Shown: positions 1 to 8,209 of the stretch, piece after piece
How positions within the stretch are numbered: the first letter of the stretch is position 1
How the letters are laid out: every line of letters begins with the position of its first letter
DNA from: Microcystis aeruginosa FD4
GTDB taxonomy: Bacteria > Cyanobacteriota > Cyanobacteriia > Cyanobacteriales > Microcystaceae
DNA length: 64,000 nucleotides
Direction of reading: 5' to 3'
NCBI RefSeq assembly: GCF_009792235.1
Contig: NZ_CP046973.1
Location: forward strand, 992,001-1,056,000
The notes under the pieces: generated by a model
Told to the model about the DNA's origin: nothing
The model's input: the letters and a program-made list of their open reading frames with translations, nothing else
Databases searched by the model: none
Translations under genes and position numbers: made by a program

Positions 1-92
1 TGGAAGACCGCCCTTTCTTTAAAGAGGAGCTTAATTATTCAGAAATAGTGAAACATTTGGTTGAATTATTTGAAAAAAAATTTACCTTTTGA
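1..92 (+). CDS. C-terminal tail of an unidentified protein (cut by window edge)
   Basis: An open frame enters from the left edge (codons in phase with base 3) and stops at TGA 90-92, giving about 29 residues that end in a Lys/Phe-rich tail. It lies 13 bases upstream of a small antitoxin-like ORF and may belong to the same operon. Too little is visible to assign a family. Confidence 0.35.
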   Translation, partial: EDRPFFKEELNYSEIVKHLVELFEKKFTF

Positions 93-105
93 GGAATTTA
101 ACACT

Positions 106-231
106 ATGTCAGCGGCAGAATTGAACGAGCATTGTAGCTTTATTATGTCCACAGAAATCTTGTCAAAAATTGGCGGCGATTTTACTCCTGAACAAATGGC
201 TATTTTCGATGAAGCAATTAATCGTAAATAG
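106..231 (+). CDS. Small VapB-like antitoxin candidate
   Basis: A 41-residue ORF (starts MSAAELNEH, ends EAINRK) with a GAGGAATT ribosome-binding site just upstream. Its stop is followed six bases later by the ATG of a PIN-domain toxin remnant, the tight antitoxin-toxin order typical of type II toxin-antitoxin operons. The sequence is short and acidic in the middle and shows no clear DNA-binding motif, so the role rests mainly on position. The toxin partner is frameshifted, so if this is an antitoxin it is probably an orphan. It could also be a stand-alone small protein. Confidence 0.5.
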   Translation: MSAAELNEHCSFIMSTEILSKIGGDFTPEQMAIFDEAINRK

Positions 232-237
232 GTAATT

Positions 238-641
238 ATGATTTATTTGCTAGATACTAATATCGTTTCTTTGATTATTAAGCGTAATCTTGAAGTTTAT
301 CAAAAAATTGAAGATGTCAAAGCTCAAAGAAAAAGTATCTTTATCAGTTGCATTACTTATTTTGAAATTAAGAGGTAATTTTTGGCAGTTGCTGCACCTA
401 AACAAAGAGAAAGATTTAACAAACTTTGTCAGGATTATCAAATTATTTTATTAGATGATTTAGCTATTTTAGAAAAGCATCCGAAATTCATGCTGATCTT
501 AGATTAAGAGGATTACCCATACAAACAGAAGATATTTTAATTGCTGCTACTGCTATATTTAAAAGTTTAATTGTTGTTTCTAATGACAGTGATTTATTAA
601 GGGTTGAAGGATTAAGTTTAGAGAATTGGGTAGAGTTATAA
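238..641 (+). pseudogene. vapC: VapC-type PIN-domain ribonuclease toxin, frameshifted twice
   Basis: Starting at ATG 238 the protein begins MIYLLDTNIVSL, the classic PIN-domain start with its first catalytic Asp, and runs to FEIKR before a stop at about 376. Reading resumes in another frame (LAVAAPKQRERFNKL... to LAILEK) and, after a second shift near 478, in a third frame with IQTEDILIAA and SNDSDLLRVEGL, which hold the remaining acidic PIN residues, ending at TAA 639-641. Rejoining the three pieces gives about 134 aa, a normal VapC size. VapC toxins cut tRNA or rRNA; this copy should be inactive unless the shifts are sequencing errors. Confidence 0.75.
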
Positions 642-873
642 ATGAACCCAATCTTTAATTCATCCGCCATATTTTAATAGCTTGAGTCAGTAAAAATGTG
701 CGTTAACGTAGTGTAACGCACCCTGCAAGGTTGGCGTACTGCTACGCAGTGCCTTTGGCATCGCACTGTCAGGGGGGCGGTGATTTTTCCCGTGTTACTA
801 TCAAAATTAGGAGAAAGTGGCCTAATATATATATGAGGGTACTTATTTCCTATTAAAAACCGTCAACAACGAA

Positions 874-1359
874 ATGAAAACTTTAAATCAGAATCCCTGG
901 CAAGTAGAGGGAGGAGAAACCCTGCCCCTACTTTACGAAATTGATCAACATCTTTGGTTAGAGGAAACGATAAAACTCCTCAAGGAAAATCGCATAGATG
1001 AATTAGATGTAATCCATTTAATTGAGGAATTAGAAAGCTTGAGTAAAAGAGATAAAAACCGAGTCAGTAGCTTACTTGAACAAGTGATCAGGCATTTATT
1101 ACTTTTACACTATTGGACAACAGAAGTAGAAATAAATGGGAATCATTGGCGAGCGGAAATTATCAGTTTTCGCACGCAATTAAGAAAATATTTAACGACA
1201 AATTTACAGAATTATTTAGCTGAGGAATTAGCGATAATCTATGAGGATGCTTTAGCCTATGTTCAAGAAAAAACTGGTTTTTCTGGCGATTTTCCTCCAG
1301 AATGTCCTTACAGTTTAGAGCAATTATTAGATAAAAATTGGTTCAACTGTGAAGATTAG
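874..1359 (+). CDS. DUF29 family protein
   Basis: A 161-residue soluble protein with the layout of the DUF29 family, which is very abundant in cyanobacteria. The N-terminal part has a YEIDQHLWLEETIKLL segment, the middle has the conserved helix LDVIHLIEELESLSKRDK, followed by a HLLLLHYW segment and a C-terminal FPPECPYSLEQLLD motif. The length is typical for the family. The biochemical function of DUF29 is unknown; copies often sit close to mobile elements and toxin-antitoxin genes, as here (vapC remnant upstream, repeat field downstream). No signal peptide or membrane segment is visible. Confidence 0.85.
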   Translation: MKTLNQNPWQVEGGETLPLLYEIDQHLWLEETIKLLKENRIDELDVIHLIEELESLSKRDKNRVSSLLEQVIRHLLLLHYWTTEVEINGNHWRAEIISFRTQLRKYLTTNLQNYLAEELAIIYEDALAYVQEKTGFSGDFPPECPYSLEQLLDKNWFNCED

Positions 1360-1471
1360 ACATTAAAGATGATAAAATTATTCAAAAGCTCAACAATAGC
1401 CGACAATAAAATGATGCAATGGCAAGAAATAATCGTTAGTGATACTCTGGTATGTTGCGGTAAATTCTGTA

Positions 1472-1731
1472 GGGTGCATCTCCTATTTGTGACTTTCTCT
1501 CACTGATGGTGAGCAGCAGAAGTTATTCAAAGAGGGGGAAGGCAATTCGCCCCTACAATAATATTATGGCGCCAATGGTAGGGGCGCACCGCGTGCGCCC
1601 TGTAATATAGCGGTTTTCACACAAGTGAGTCCCGATTGAAACGCTGAAACGCCTATCTATCAAGGGATTTACTATACCTTATTAGACTGAAAACCGCTAT
1701 ACAGATATTTCTCCAAAATTGAGATGCACCC
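1472..1731 (+). repeat. MITE family E copy 1 (GGGTGCATCT ends), carrying a nested element
   Basis: It begins GGGTGCATCT and ends AGATGCACCC, a terminal inverted repeat. The internal sequence, with a 'gtgagcagcag' block and GGGGCGCACCGCGTGCGCCC, matches copies at 14606-14746 (opposite orientation) and 62621-62791. The 62.6-kb copy is about 171 bp; this one is longer because a 96-bp TATAGCGG element (1606-1701) sits inside it. No ORF; non-autonomous. Confidence 0.75.
1606..1701. repeat. TATAGCGG-ended mini-element (family A) inserted in a family E element
   Basis: A 96-bp unit bounded by TATAGCGGTT and AACCGCTATA. Its ends match units at 2731-2826 and 42770-42866, all about 96-97 bp, with little internal similarity. 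TA at both outer ends suggests a TA target duplication, as made by IS630/Tc1-type transposases. It interrupts the family E element, so it is the younger insertion. Confidence 0.65.
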
Positions 1732-2181
1732 AGTCTGTATTAAGGGAACTCGCATTATTCTCTCTACTCGCGCTTAGAAATTAACTGAATGGGAACATCC
1801 TTTCCCTAGCTGAGAGACTATCGGTTTTAGAGTCGTTTCTAGTGGCAGATATGGACAAGCTGGTGATCCTAAACCAGATGGAAAAGATGCTCTTTTGTCC
1901 CCTAGTTATACTAAATCCAGTTATTAAAAACTGATTATCTATTCCCCCTTTTGCCTCTTGCCTCTTGCATGAGTGCCTATCCTAATATGTTACCTATACT
2001 CAACGGATTTAGTATTATTTTGTTTCTTCTGCGGGAGGTGCGCCCTTGCAAGTTCTTAAGTGCTGTATTATAGATCAAGGAAAGCTGTTCTAAAACGACG
2101 GGGTTTTTAACCCAAATTTGCGATAATAAGATGCGCTTAAATTATCCACTTGGCATCAATGCAGATTTTTAGCTCTTTTCT

Positions 2182-2252
2182 GGCGTTGCTGATTTGAGCT
2201 ATGAATCTTCTTGTGTGGGATTTTTAAAACCTAGACCCAAACTAACTTTTGG
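2182..2252 (+). repeat. Dispersed block ending GGCGTTGCTGATTTGA, shared with 39.8 kb
   Basis: This block starts with GGCGTTGCTGATTTGA. It is about 85-90% identical by eye to the reverse complement of 39841-39911. Both loci also have a nearby ACGACGGGGTTT..ACCCAAATTT hairpin remnant (about 2095-2120 here, 39797-39827 there), so they are probably decayed copies of one insertion element. Confidence 0.55.
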
Positions 2253-2293
2253 ATGGGTGCAAGGTTGTCATTCATACCTTGATTCAGCAACGC

Positions 2294-2520
2294 CGAAAAT
2301 CGCTCTGTAGAAGAATCAGACCAGCCAGATGGCACATTATCAAAGCGCAAGTCCCTTATTGGAAGGGGGCTCTCGAAGGCTCTCGCCCTACTTAGGGTGA
2401 TCAGCAAACCCCCTCCGCGCGGAGGGCGCAAGCTTTGCGCCCCTACAGTAACGGATTTTGTCCACAATGTAGGGGCGAACTGCGTTCGCCCAAAAGGTCT
2501 ATTATCAAAGCGCAAGTCCC
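2294..2520 (+). repeat. MITE family D copy 1 (left end truncated)
   Basis: Nearly identical to 2918-3173 and 20048-20296 from the 'aaaatcgctctgtag' block to the right end CGCAAGTCCC. The left terminal GGGACTTGCG is missing; the sequence switches at CAGCAACGCC. The interior has a GC-rich CCTCCGCGCGGAGG palindrome and a second internal copy of the GCGCAAGTCCC end. Confidence 0.75.
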
Positions 2521-2730
2521 TTATCTCCTAGATTGATCGGTGCGAGGGATGGATAGATAATTATCACCACCCCTGAAATCTAACATTTCTACGGGGTTGT
2601 AAGTAGTTGGACAAAAGTAAAGTTAACTGTGGGGTAAGGAGTCTCCGAGTCTCCGAGTCTCCGAGTCAGTAAGAATTGCGGCAATTTACATTTCTTAAGA
2701 TAGACAACAGAATTTATGTCCGACTACTTA

Positions 2731-2826
2731 TATAGCGGTTCTCGCATCTGTGCGGCACACTTAAACCTTTGCTGATTAAGCTGTTCAGTATCGGAAATGT
2801 ACCTCTTGTGAATCAGAAACGCTATA
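2731..2826. repeat. TATAGCGG-ended mini-element (family A)
   Basis: A 96-bp unit from TATAGCGGTT to ACGCTATA, the same size and ends as the units at 1606-1701 and 42770-42866. One base of the right terminal repeat is lost. No coding capacity. Confidence 0.6.
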
Positions 2827-2917
2827 AATAATCAGTCTTTAATAACTGGATTTAGTCTAATGTTGTAGGCTGTTTTTGTAGCAGTGGGGTACGTCATTTT
2901 TTCAGCAGTACAGCTTA

Positions 2918-3173
2918 GGGACTGGCGTGGGAATAATATCCCAGCTTTGAAAATCGCTCTGTAGAAGAATCAGACCAGCCAGATGGCACAGGATCAAAGC
3001 GCAAGTCCCTTATTGGAAGGGGGCTCTCGAAGGCTCTCGCCCTACTTAGGGTGATCAGCAAACCCCCTCCGCGCGGAGGGCGCAAGCTTTGCGCCCCTAC
3101 AGTAACGGATTTTGTCCACAATGTAGGGGCGAACTGCGTTCGCCCAAAAGGTCTATTATCAAAGCGCAAGTCC
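2918..3173 (+). repeat. MITE family D copy 2 (GGGACTTGCG ends), just upstream of the recombinase
   Basis: It runs from GGGACTGGCG to CGCAAGTCCC and is almost base-for-base the same as 2294-2520 over the shared part. It ends 28 bp before the recombinase start, so it probably contributes the upstream region of that gene. The near-identity of the two neighbouring copies suggests recent duplication. Confidence 0.75.
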
Positions 3174-3201
3174 CTTATCTATAGGAGGATTTCGGCAAAA
3201 C

Positions 3202-4479
3202 ATGAAAATTATCGCCTACACCTATACCAACCCCCTGCTCGATAGTCCCCCCGATGCCTCGATTTGGGCCTATTCTCCCGAACAAGTGTATCAGGATTTT
3301 GGCGATCGCTCACAACGGCAGCAACTTCTCCGCGATTGTCAAGGGACTCCCCCCCAACTGCTGATCCTGCGTCGCATAGCAGAATTGGGAGACAATGGCA
3401 CGGAAGTTAGCAAAATTTTACAATCCTTAGAAGCCCTCGACATAGATATAATTGCCTTAGAAAACCCAGATTATAAGCTGAATTTTGCCAAGATTCTGCA
3501 AGAAATATCAAAAAACGAACTAAGTAACCGTTTAAAAGCATCTCACGCTCACAATCGTCTGCAAGCTTTGCCTCCCCCCGGGAAAGCCCCCTACGGTTAT
3601 CGTCGTGGCAAGGAGCGTTATATACTCGATCGCAGTACCGCACCAGTAGTCAAAGACTTTTTTGATCGCTTTTTGATTTCCGCTTCCCTGCGTTCCACGG
3701 TGCGCTACTTAGAAAAACGCTACGGCAAAAAGATATCAGTAGCTACTGCCCATAAATGGCTGACTAATCCCGTTTATCGCGGTGATTTGTGCTATCTCGG
3801 TCAAGATATTATCCCCGATACCCACACCCCGATTATCTCCCGGGAAGAAGCAGCCCAGATCGATCGCATCCTGAGAAATAATCGCAAATTACCCCCCCGC
3901 AGTGCCAGCGCTCCGCGTTCCTTAGCGGGTTTAGTCGTCTGTAGTCAATGTCAATCGGGGATGACGATTACCAAAGTGACAGCGCGAGGAAAAGGCACAG
4001 AATACCTCTATTTGCGACCTTTGCAATGTCCCCGGACAAAAAAATGTTCGGCGATTGCTTACGAAAAAATTCTCGATAGCACAATCGATCGCATTTGTCA
4101 AGACCTACCACCGACGATCGCTCAGATATCTTTACCAGATTTAGAGGCGATCAAACGGGGAATGAGCGAGGAAATAGGGCAAAAAAACGATATTTTGTCG
4201 CAATTGCCCTCCCTAGAAGCAGCGGGAATTTTAGATCAAGAAACGGCTAATCTCAGGGCCTATAAACTGAAAAACGAGATCGCGCAGATTCAAGGACTTT
4301 TAGACCAATTACCCCCCGATAACCTGACTATTATCGCTCGTGCCGTTGCTTTTCCGCAATTTTGGCGAGATTTATCGGAAATCGAGCGCCGTTTTTATTT
4401 TCGCGAGTTTATCCGTCGCATCGAAATCGAGAGGGAAACGGCTAATAATTGGCATTTACGTTTAATATTCGTTTTTTAA
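3202..4479 (+). CDS. Serine-recombinase family protein with a degenerate catalytic N-terminus
   Basis: A 425-residue protein with the architecture of large serine recombinases. It has a resolvase-like N-terminal region (1-90, with RRIAELGDNGTEVSKIL matching the usual RLGR helix), a Recombinase domain (about 115-210, PPGKAPYGYRRGKE and HKWLTNPVYRGDL), a zinc-ribbon-like stretch (about 230-280, VCSQC...LQCPRTKKC) and a C-terminal coiled region. The usual start motif Y-x-R-V-S, which supplies the nucleophilic serine, is replaced by IIAYTYTNPLLDSPP, so catalysis is doubtful. It may be a conserved cyanobacterial recombinase-derived protein. A good AGGAGG site lies 14 bp upstream of the ATG, and a MITE sits directly in front. 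Confidence 0.8.
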   Translation: MKIIAYTYTNPLLDSPPDASIWAYSPEQVYQDFGDRSQRQQLLRDCQGTPPQLLILRRIAELGDNGTEVSKILQSLEALDIDIIALENPDYKLNFAKILQEISKNELSNRLKASHAHNRLQALPPPGKAPYGYRRGKERYILDRSTAPVVKDFFDRFLISASLRSTVRYLEKRYGKKISVATAHKWLTNPVYRGDLCYLGQDIIPDTHTPIISREEAAQIDRILRNNRKLPPRSASAPRSLAGLVVCSQCQSGMTITKVTARGKGTEYLYLRPLQCPRTKKCSAIAYEKILDSTIDRICQDLPPTIAQISLPDLEAIKRGMSEEIGQKNDILSQLPSLEAAGILDQETANLRAYKLKNEIAQIQGLLDQLPPDNLTIIARAVAFPQFWRDLSEIERRFYFREFIRRIEIERETANNWHLRLIFVF

Positions 4480-4570
4480 CAATCTTGGATAATCTTAAAG
4501 TTAGCTAAAAATTGCGGCATTTTTGAGCGAACAATGCTAAGAAAAAGGCTAACAGCGATCGATCTCAACT

Positions 4571-5731
4571 ATGAGCAATCACAAAAGATTAATCAGGTAT
4601 AAAAAAGGGCGAAAATCCTCCCGGACAAAACCCCACCTTTACGATTATCACTATAACCAACCCGGGACGATGCCGGGGTTAATCACCATCGATGAAAATG
4701 CCGTAGCTACCGAGATATTTTTAATTAATTATAACCCCCAACAAGCCACTAGAGTTAATAATCTCTTACCGAAAGACTGTCTTAAATATTTATCCAATGA
4801 TTCCATCTCTTGGATTGATATTGTCGGTTTGGGTAATGAAGATAAACTGCAAGAGTTGGGGGAAATTTTTCATTTACATCCCTTAACCCTTGAGGATATA
4901 GTCAGTATTCCCCAAAGACCAAAAGTGGAAGAATGCGAGAATTATATTTTAATAATAGTGCCAATGGCTATCCTGATCGATCATCAGGGTTTTTTGCTAG
5001 AACAAATCAGTTTAATAGTCGGGAAGAATTATGTTTTAACCGTGCAGGAAGAAGGACAATACGATTCTTTAGAGGGAGTTAGGGAAAGAATCCGTTTGAA
5101 TAAAGGTTCCATCCGGCAGCAAAAATCTGGTTATTTAGCCTACGCAATTTGGGATGCCATTATTGACGGTTATTTTCCTGTTTTGGAGTCCTACGGAGAA
5201 AGAATCGAGGAGTTAGAAAACGAAATTTTAGCTAGTCCCACGGAACAGACTTTATCAAAAATTTACCAACTACGTCAGGAATTACTCTCCCTGCGACGAG
5301 CAATTTGGCCGCAAAGAGACACCCTCAATGCTCTTTTGCGGGATGAGTATATTGTCATCGATACAACGATTAAACCCTATCTAAGGGACTGTTATGACCA
5401 CGTGGTACAAATCCTCGATGTTATCGAAAATTACCGGGAATTTGCCAATGGTTTAATGGATTTTTACCTGTCTTCCGTCAGTAATAAAATGAACGAGATT
5501 ATGAAAACTTTAACGGTAATCTCGACGATTTTTATCCCTCTCACCTTCATTGTCGGTATTTATGGCATGAACTTTAATCCTGAGAAATCCCCCTATAATA
5601 TGCCCGAATTAGAATGGTATTGGGGCTATGTGTTCGTCTGGGTGTTGATGCTAACCGTTGCTTTCAGTTTAATCATTTTCTTTTGGCGACGCGGCTGGTT
5701 TAAGAACCTATCGACAGGGAAGAAAAGATAA
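4571..5731 (+). CDS. corA: CorA-type magnesium/cobalt transport protein
   Basis: 386 residues with the CorA fold: a long soluble N-terminal alpha/beta region with the conserved HPLTLEDIV and RPKVEECENY segments, a helical stalk, and two C-terminal transmembrane helices (about 320-345 and 355-380). The loop between the helices begins YGMNF, the signature GMN motif that binds hydrated Mg2+ at the pore mouth. A basic cytoplasmic tail (WRRGWFKN) follows. The protein should form a homopentamer in the inner membrane and import Mg2+ (or Co2+/Ni2+). The length is normal for bacterial CorA. Neighbours give no further clue. Confidence 0.93.
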   Translation: MSNHKRLIRYKKGRKSSRTKPHLYDYHYNQPGTMPGLITIDENAVATEIFLINYNPQQATRVNNLLPKDCLKYLSNDSISWIDIVGLGNEDKLQELGEIFHLHPLTLEDIVSIPQRPKVEECENYILIIVPMAILIDHQGFLLEQISLIVGKNYVLTVQEEGQYDSLEGVRERIRLNKGSIRQQKSGYLAYAIWDAIIDGYFPVLESYGERIEELENEILASPTEQTLSKIYQLRQELLSLRRAIWPQRDTLNALLRDEYIVIDTTIKPYLRDCYDHVVQILDVIENYREFANGLMDFYLSSVSNKMNEIMKTLTVISTIFIPLTFIVGIYGMNFNPEKSPYNMPELEWYWGYVFVWVLMLTVAFSLIIFFWRRGWFKNLSTGKKR

Positions 5732-5790
5732 ACTGTTAAGCAGATTAAGCGGACCGGATTACCTTACCGGCATCTAGCCAGAGAAAATGG

Positions 5791-5967
5791 CTATTGCAGA
5801 GAAATTAATAATTTAGTGTCGGCGGTATTTTTTAACACTTTCAGTTGATGGCTTCTCATTTTGTCCAACCAACTATAGTGCTGGTTGCGACATTGATAGA
5901 CGATATCGATGTCACCAATCTCTGACTTAACCTGAGCCAAGTAGTTTTCTAGTTCGCTAATTTTCAT
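5791..5967 (-). CDS. Small hypothetical protein
   Basis: A 58-residue minus-strand ORF starting at ATG 5967 (an in-frame TTG start lies two codons earlier). The N-terminus MKISELENYLAQVKSEIGDI resembles short 'MKISELI..L..' proteins seen in many bacteria and phages, in which a helix precedes a small beta strand. There is no membrane segment or cysteine cluster. The ribosome-binding site is weak and the ORF stands alone between corA and the export operon, so it may be spurious. Confidence 0.4.
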   Translation of the reverse strand: MKISELENYLAQVKSEIGDIDIVYQCRNQHYSWLDKMRSHQLKVLKNTADTKLLISLQ

Positions 5968-6109
5968 AACCAATCTCGCTTGCGCTGAAGGACATCAACC
6001 CTAAACCAAGAATTATCGCTAAAGGATAGGGGTGACTACAGTTATTATTATAGGCCGATCATATATTCTCGAAAAAGTTCTTATCTAAAAAAGTTAGCTA
6101 ATGTCAGGG

Positions 6110-6934
6110 TTAGATGATATCGGCGAAGTTTCTTTCTAGTCGTCGAAAATACCAAATACCACTGACTAGCAAGAGGACGACTAGGGCTAAGGATAGCAGG
6201 AATCCGGGCCAATAGATGCTGGCATCACCTCCGATAATCGCCCAACGAAAACCATCAATGACTCCCACCATGGGATTGAGAGAGTACAACCAACGCCATT
6301 TTTCTGGAACTATATTACTACTAAATCCTACGGGAGAAATATATAGCCCAAACTGAATGATAAAGGGAACGATATAACGAAAATCGCGAAATTGAACATT
6401 TAATGCTGATAACCATAAACCCCCACCCATAGAGGTAGCAAAAGCCATGAGAATGAATAAAGGTAGGGTTAAAATGCGCCAACTAGGTAAAAAATTATAC
6501 CAAGCCATTAACCCTAACAGAATCATTCCTGAAAGCAGAAAATCAACAAAACTGACAATAACGGCACTGGTGGGAACAATTAACCGGGGAAAATATACCT
6601 TAGAAATTAGATTAGCATTATCGATTAAACTATTACTAGCTTCAGCGAGAGAACTGGCGAAAAATTGCCAGGGTAAGACCCCCGCAAAGACCAAAATTGG
6701 ATAGGGAGCAGCGCCATCACTAGGCAAACGGGCTAATTTACCGAAGACAAAAGTAAAGACTAACATGGTTAAAAATGGCCGCAGTAATGCCCAAGCAATG
6801 CCGATAAAAGTTTGTTTATAACGAACTAAAATATCGCGCCAAGCCAAGAAATAAAATAATTCTCGGTATTGCCATAAATCCCGCCAATATTGTCTTTCAC
6901 TTCGCCCAGCTTCAATAATTAATTCTTTTTTCAT
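6110..6934 (-). CDS. ABC-2 type polysaccharide export permease
   Basis: A 274-residue integral membrane protein of the ABC-2 / Wzm (KpsM, RfbA) class. After a short cytoplasmic start rich in charged residues comes the conserved RDILVRYKQTFIGIAWALLRP amphipathic segment, then about six transmembrane helices and an NPMVGVIDGFRW motif before the last helix. Such permeases pair with a nucleotide-binding subunit to export O-antigen, capsule or teichoic-acid-like polymers; no ATPase gene is in this window. Its ATG overlaps the stop codon of the upstream TPR gene by one base (TAATG), showing translational coupling. Confidence 0.88.
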   Translation of the reverse strand: MKKELIIEAGRSERQYWRDLWQYRELFYFLAWRDILVRYKQTFIGIAWALLRPFLTMLVFTFVFGKLARLPSDGAAPYPILVFAGVLPWQFFASSLAEASNSLIDNANLISKVYFPRLIVPTSAVIVSFVDFLLSGMILLGLMAWYNFLPSWRILTLPLFILMAFATSMGGGLWLSALNVQFRDFRYIVPFIIQFGLYISPVGFSSNIVPEKWRWLYSLNPMVGVIDGFRWAIIGGDASIYWPGFLLSLALVVLLLVSGIWYFRRLERNFADII

Positions 6935-7443
6935 TACTTTTTAGGTTCTGGTGGTTGCTGTTTAGAAGCCTCCGCAATCGCTTGATTTAAACGAGTTAAT
7001 TCTTCTTTAAACTTCGGTTCTTGGGGATAGTTTTTGACTAACTTTTCTAGGATACTTTTAGCTCCAGAAACGTCTTGAGTTTGTAATCTTGTTCCATAAA
7101 GAACTAGCATAACTTCCAGATTGTCGGGATATTTTTGATATAACTTTTCTAAAGGTTCTCTGGCTCCGATAAAATCTTTTAACTGTAAGCGAGCCTGGGC
7201 CAGTCCTTGCAAAGCAGTGGGGTTATCCGGTTCACGTTCGAGAATTTTCTCGTAACCTTTGACCATTTCTGCTAATTTTTCGGGGGGAATAGTTGCCTGT
7301 TGCTCAGGTTGATTGCCTTGGGGGGAATTAGAATTATTATTCTTCCATAAACCTAAAGTTGGCACCACCATTAAAGCCAGAAATACTAAGCCAGAGGAAA
7401 CAATTAAGACTCGTTTGAGCGTATCGTTATTTTTTTTTGGCAT
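6934..7443 (-). CDS. Membrane-anchored TPR protein
   Basis: 169 residues. Residues 12-32 form a hydrophobic N-terminal anchor (VLIVSSGLVFLALMVVPTLGLW), followed by a Gln/Asn-rich linker and about three tetratricopeptide repeats (YEKILEREPDNPTALQGLAQARL, REPLEKLYQKYPDNLEVMLVL, SILEKLVKNYPQEPKFKEEL style units), ending in a Pro/Glu/Lys tail. The TPR part should lie outside the membrane and mediate protein contacts. It is translationally coupled to the downstream ABC-2 permease, so a role as accessory factor in assembly or in polymer export is possible, but this is inference from position only. Confidence 0.8.
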   Translation of the reverse strand: MPKKNNDTLKRVLIVSSGLVFLALMVVPTLGLWKNNNSNSPQGNQPEQQATIPPEKLAEMVKGYEKILEREPDNPTALQGLAQARLQLKDFIGAREPLEKLYQKYPDNLEVMLVLYGTRLQTQDVSGAKSILEKLVKNYPQEPKFKEELTRLNQAIAEASKQQPPEPKK

Positions 7444-7467
7444 AATTTTTAAAGATTAGAGATAAGA

Positions 7468-7980
7468 TTAACTATTGGTGACTCGATGAAATTCGTGACC
7501 CCAAAGATTATAAGCCCAAATTCCCAAGCCAAAACTACCTAAGCAGAGGATGGTGAGCATCAGGAAAACTTGCCACCTATTGTAACCTGCTTCCTGAAGT
7601 TCTAGACGACCGAGGATAGTAGCGGCTAACAGAATTAAAACTCGACTAAATAGCGCCCACTTGTGGAAGATAAAGACTACCGCCAAAGACCAGCCGAGAA
7701 TTGATAATACAGCGCTAATATCGTTTTTGAGCCAACTGCGGAAAAATACCGACATTAGGTGACTAAACAGAGTTAATCCTAGGGCAATTGAGAGGATAAC
7801 CCCTACCGCTAGGATATAGATGATGATTTCTAGCCATTCGCTAGTGAGAGTCCAATTCATCTCATCACCGCGGGCAAGTAACCAATCACTCCATGATAAA
7901 CGCTCATGGGCGATTGACCAGCCAAACACCCCATAGACCGATGGTATTAGAAAAGTCAGTAGTATAATGCGCCAAAACAT
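7468..7980 (-). CDS. Conserved hypothetical membrane protein
   Basis: A 170-residue protein with about four transmembrane helices: an N-terminal helix (RIILLTFLIPSVYGVFGW), one around residues 50-75, a pair around 90-125 separated by a short charged turn, and a final one near 140-160. No catalytic motif is recognised. It is 24 bp upstream of the TPR gene on the same strand, so the three genes (membrane protein, TPR protein, ABC-2 permease) probably form one transcription unit. Function unknown; a membrane partner of the export system is one possibility. Confidence 0.6.
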   Translation of the reverse strand: MFWRIILLTFLIPSVYGVFGWSIAHERLSWSDWLLARGDEMNWTLTSEWLEIIIYILAVGVILSIALGLTLFSHLMSVFFRSWLKNDISAVLSILGWSLAVVFIFHKWALFSRVLILLAATILGRLELQEAGYNRWQVFLMLTILCLGSFGLGIWAYNLWGHEFHRVTNS

Positions 7981-8128
7981 AATCAGTTATCAGTTATCAG
8001 TTATCAGTTTTGAGTTATTAGTTATCAGTTTTGAGTCTTAAGTGAGCAGTATGTATTAAGTGAGCCTGATCAAATGCCAGTTTACTACTGTCTTTTCACT
8101 GATTACTGTTTACTGATCACTGATCACT
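7981..8128. repeat. CAGTTAT-type heptamer tandem repeats
   Basis: Runs of ATCAGTT / CAGTTAT units (7982-8030) and related CTGATCA units (8091-8128). Similar tracts occur at 26995-27140, 46197-46346, 46880-46908, 50396-50472, 62483-62520 and 63833-63972. These are short tandemly repeated heptamers of the kind known from cyanobacterial spacers. Confidence 0.8.
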
Positions 8129-8129
8129 G

Positions 8130-8190
8130 AAAAAAGTCAAGCCTGAACCCTGAAAGAGGGGAAAATTGCCCCTTTTCAGACTTCAGGCCC
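8130..8190 (-). terminator. Rho-independent terminator of apcD
   Basis: Read on the minus strand just after the apcD stop, the sequence forms a long hairpin (GCCTGAAGTCTGAAAAGGGG pairing with CCCCTCTTTCAGGGTTCAGGC) followed by a T run. Position and orientation fit the end of apcD. Confidence 0.8.
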
Positions 8191-8209
8191 TTGGGATTGT
8201 CCCGATCGC

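Larger units (their letters stand above)
1360..3201. other. 1.8-kb gene-free spacer packed with repeats
   Basis: No convincing protein-coding gene is seen between the DUF29 gene and the recombinase. The spacer holds a GGGTGCATCT-ended element with a second element inside it (1472-1731), a block shared with 39.8 kb (2182-2252), two copies of the GGGACTTGCG-ended element (2294-2520, 2918-3173), a TATAGCGG-ended element (2731-2826), and a short GAGTCTCC-type tandem at about 2640-2667. Apparent ORFs on either strand inside the two GGGACTTGCG copies are identical by-products of the repeat. Confidence 0.8.

Noticed and set aside
2231..2515. 94-residue minus-strand ORF, repeated at 2915-3169 as an 84-residue ORF
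   Set aside because: Both are the same open frame through family D repeats. The translation follows the repeat exactly and has no start signal or homology that I recognise.
3051..3245. 64-residue plus-strand ORF running into the recombinase start
   Set aside because: It reads through a MITE and overlaps the recombinase start in another frame.
7981..8128. Tandem heptamers as a CRISPR array
   Set aside because: The units are 7 bp and directly adjacent, without unique spacers of 30-40 bp; no cas gene is present.
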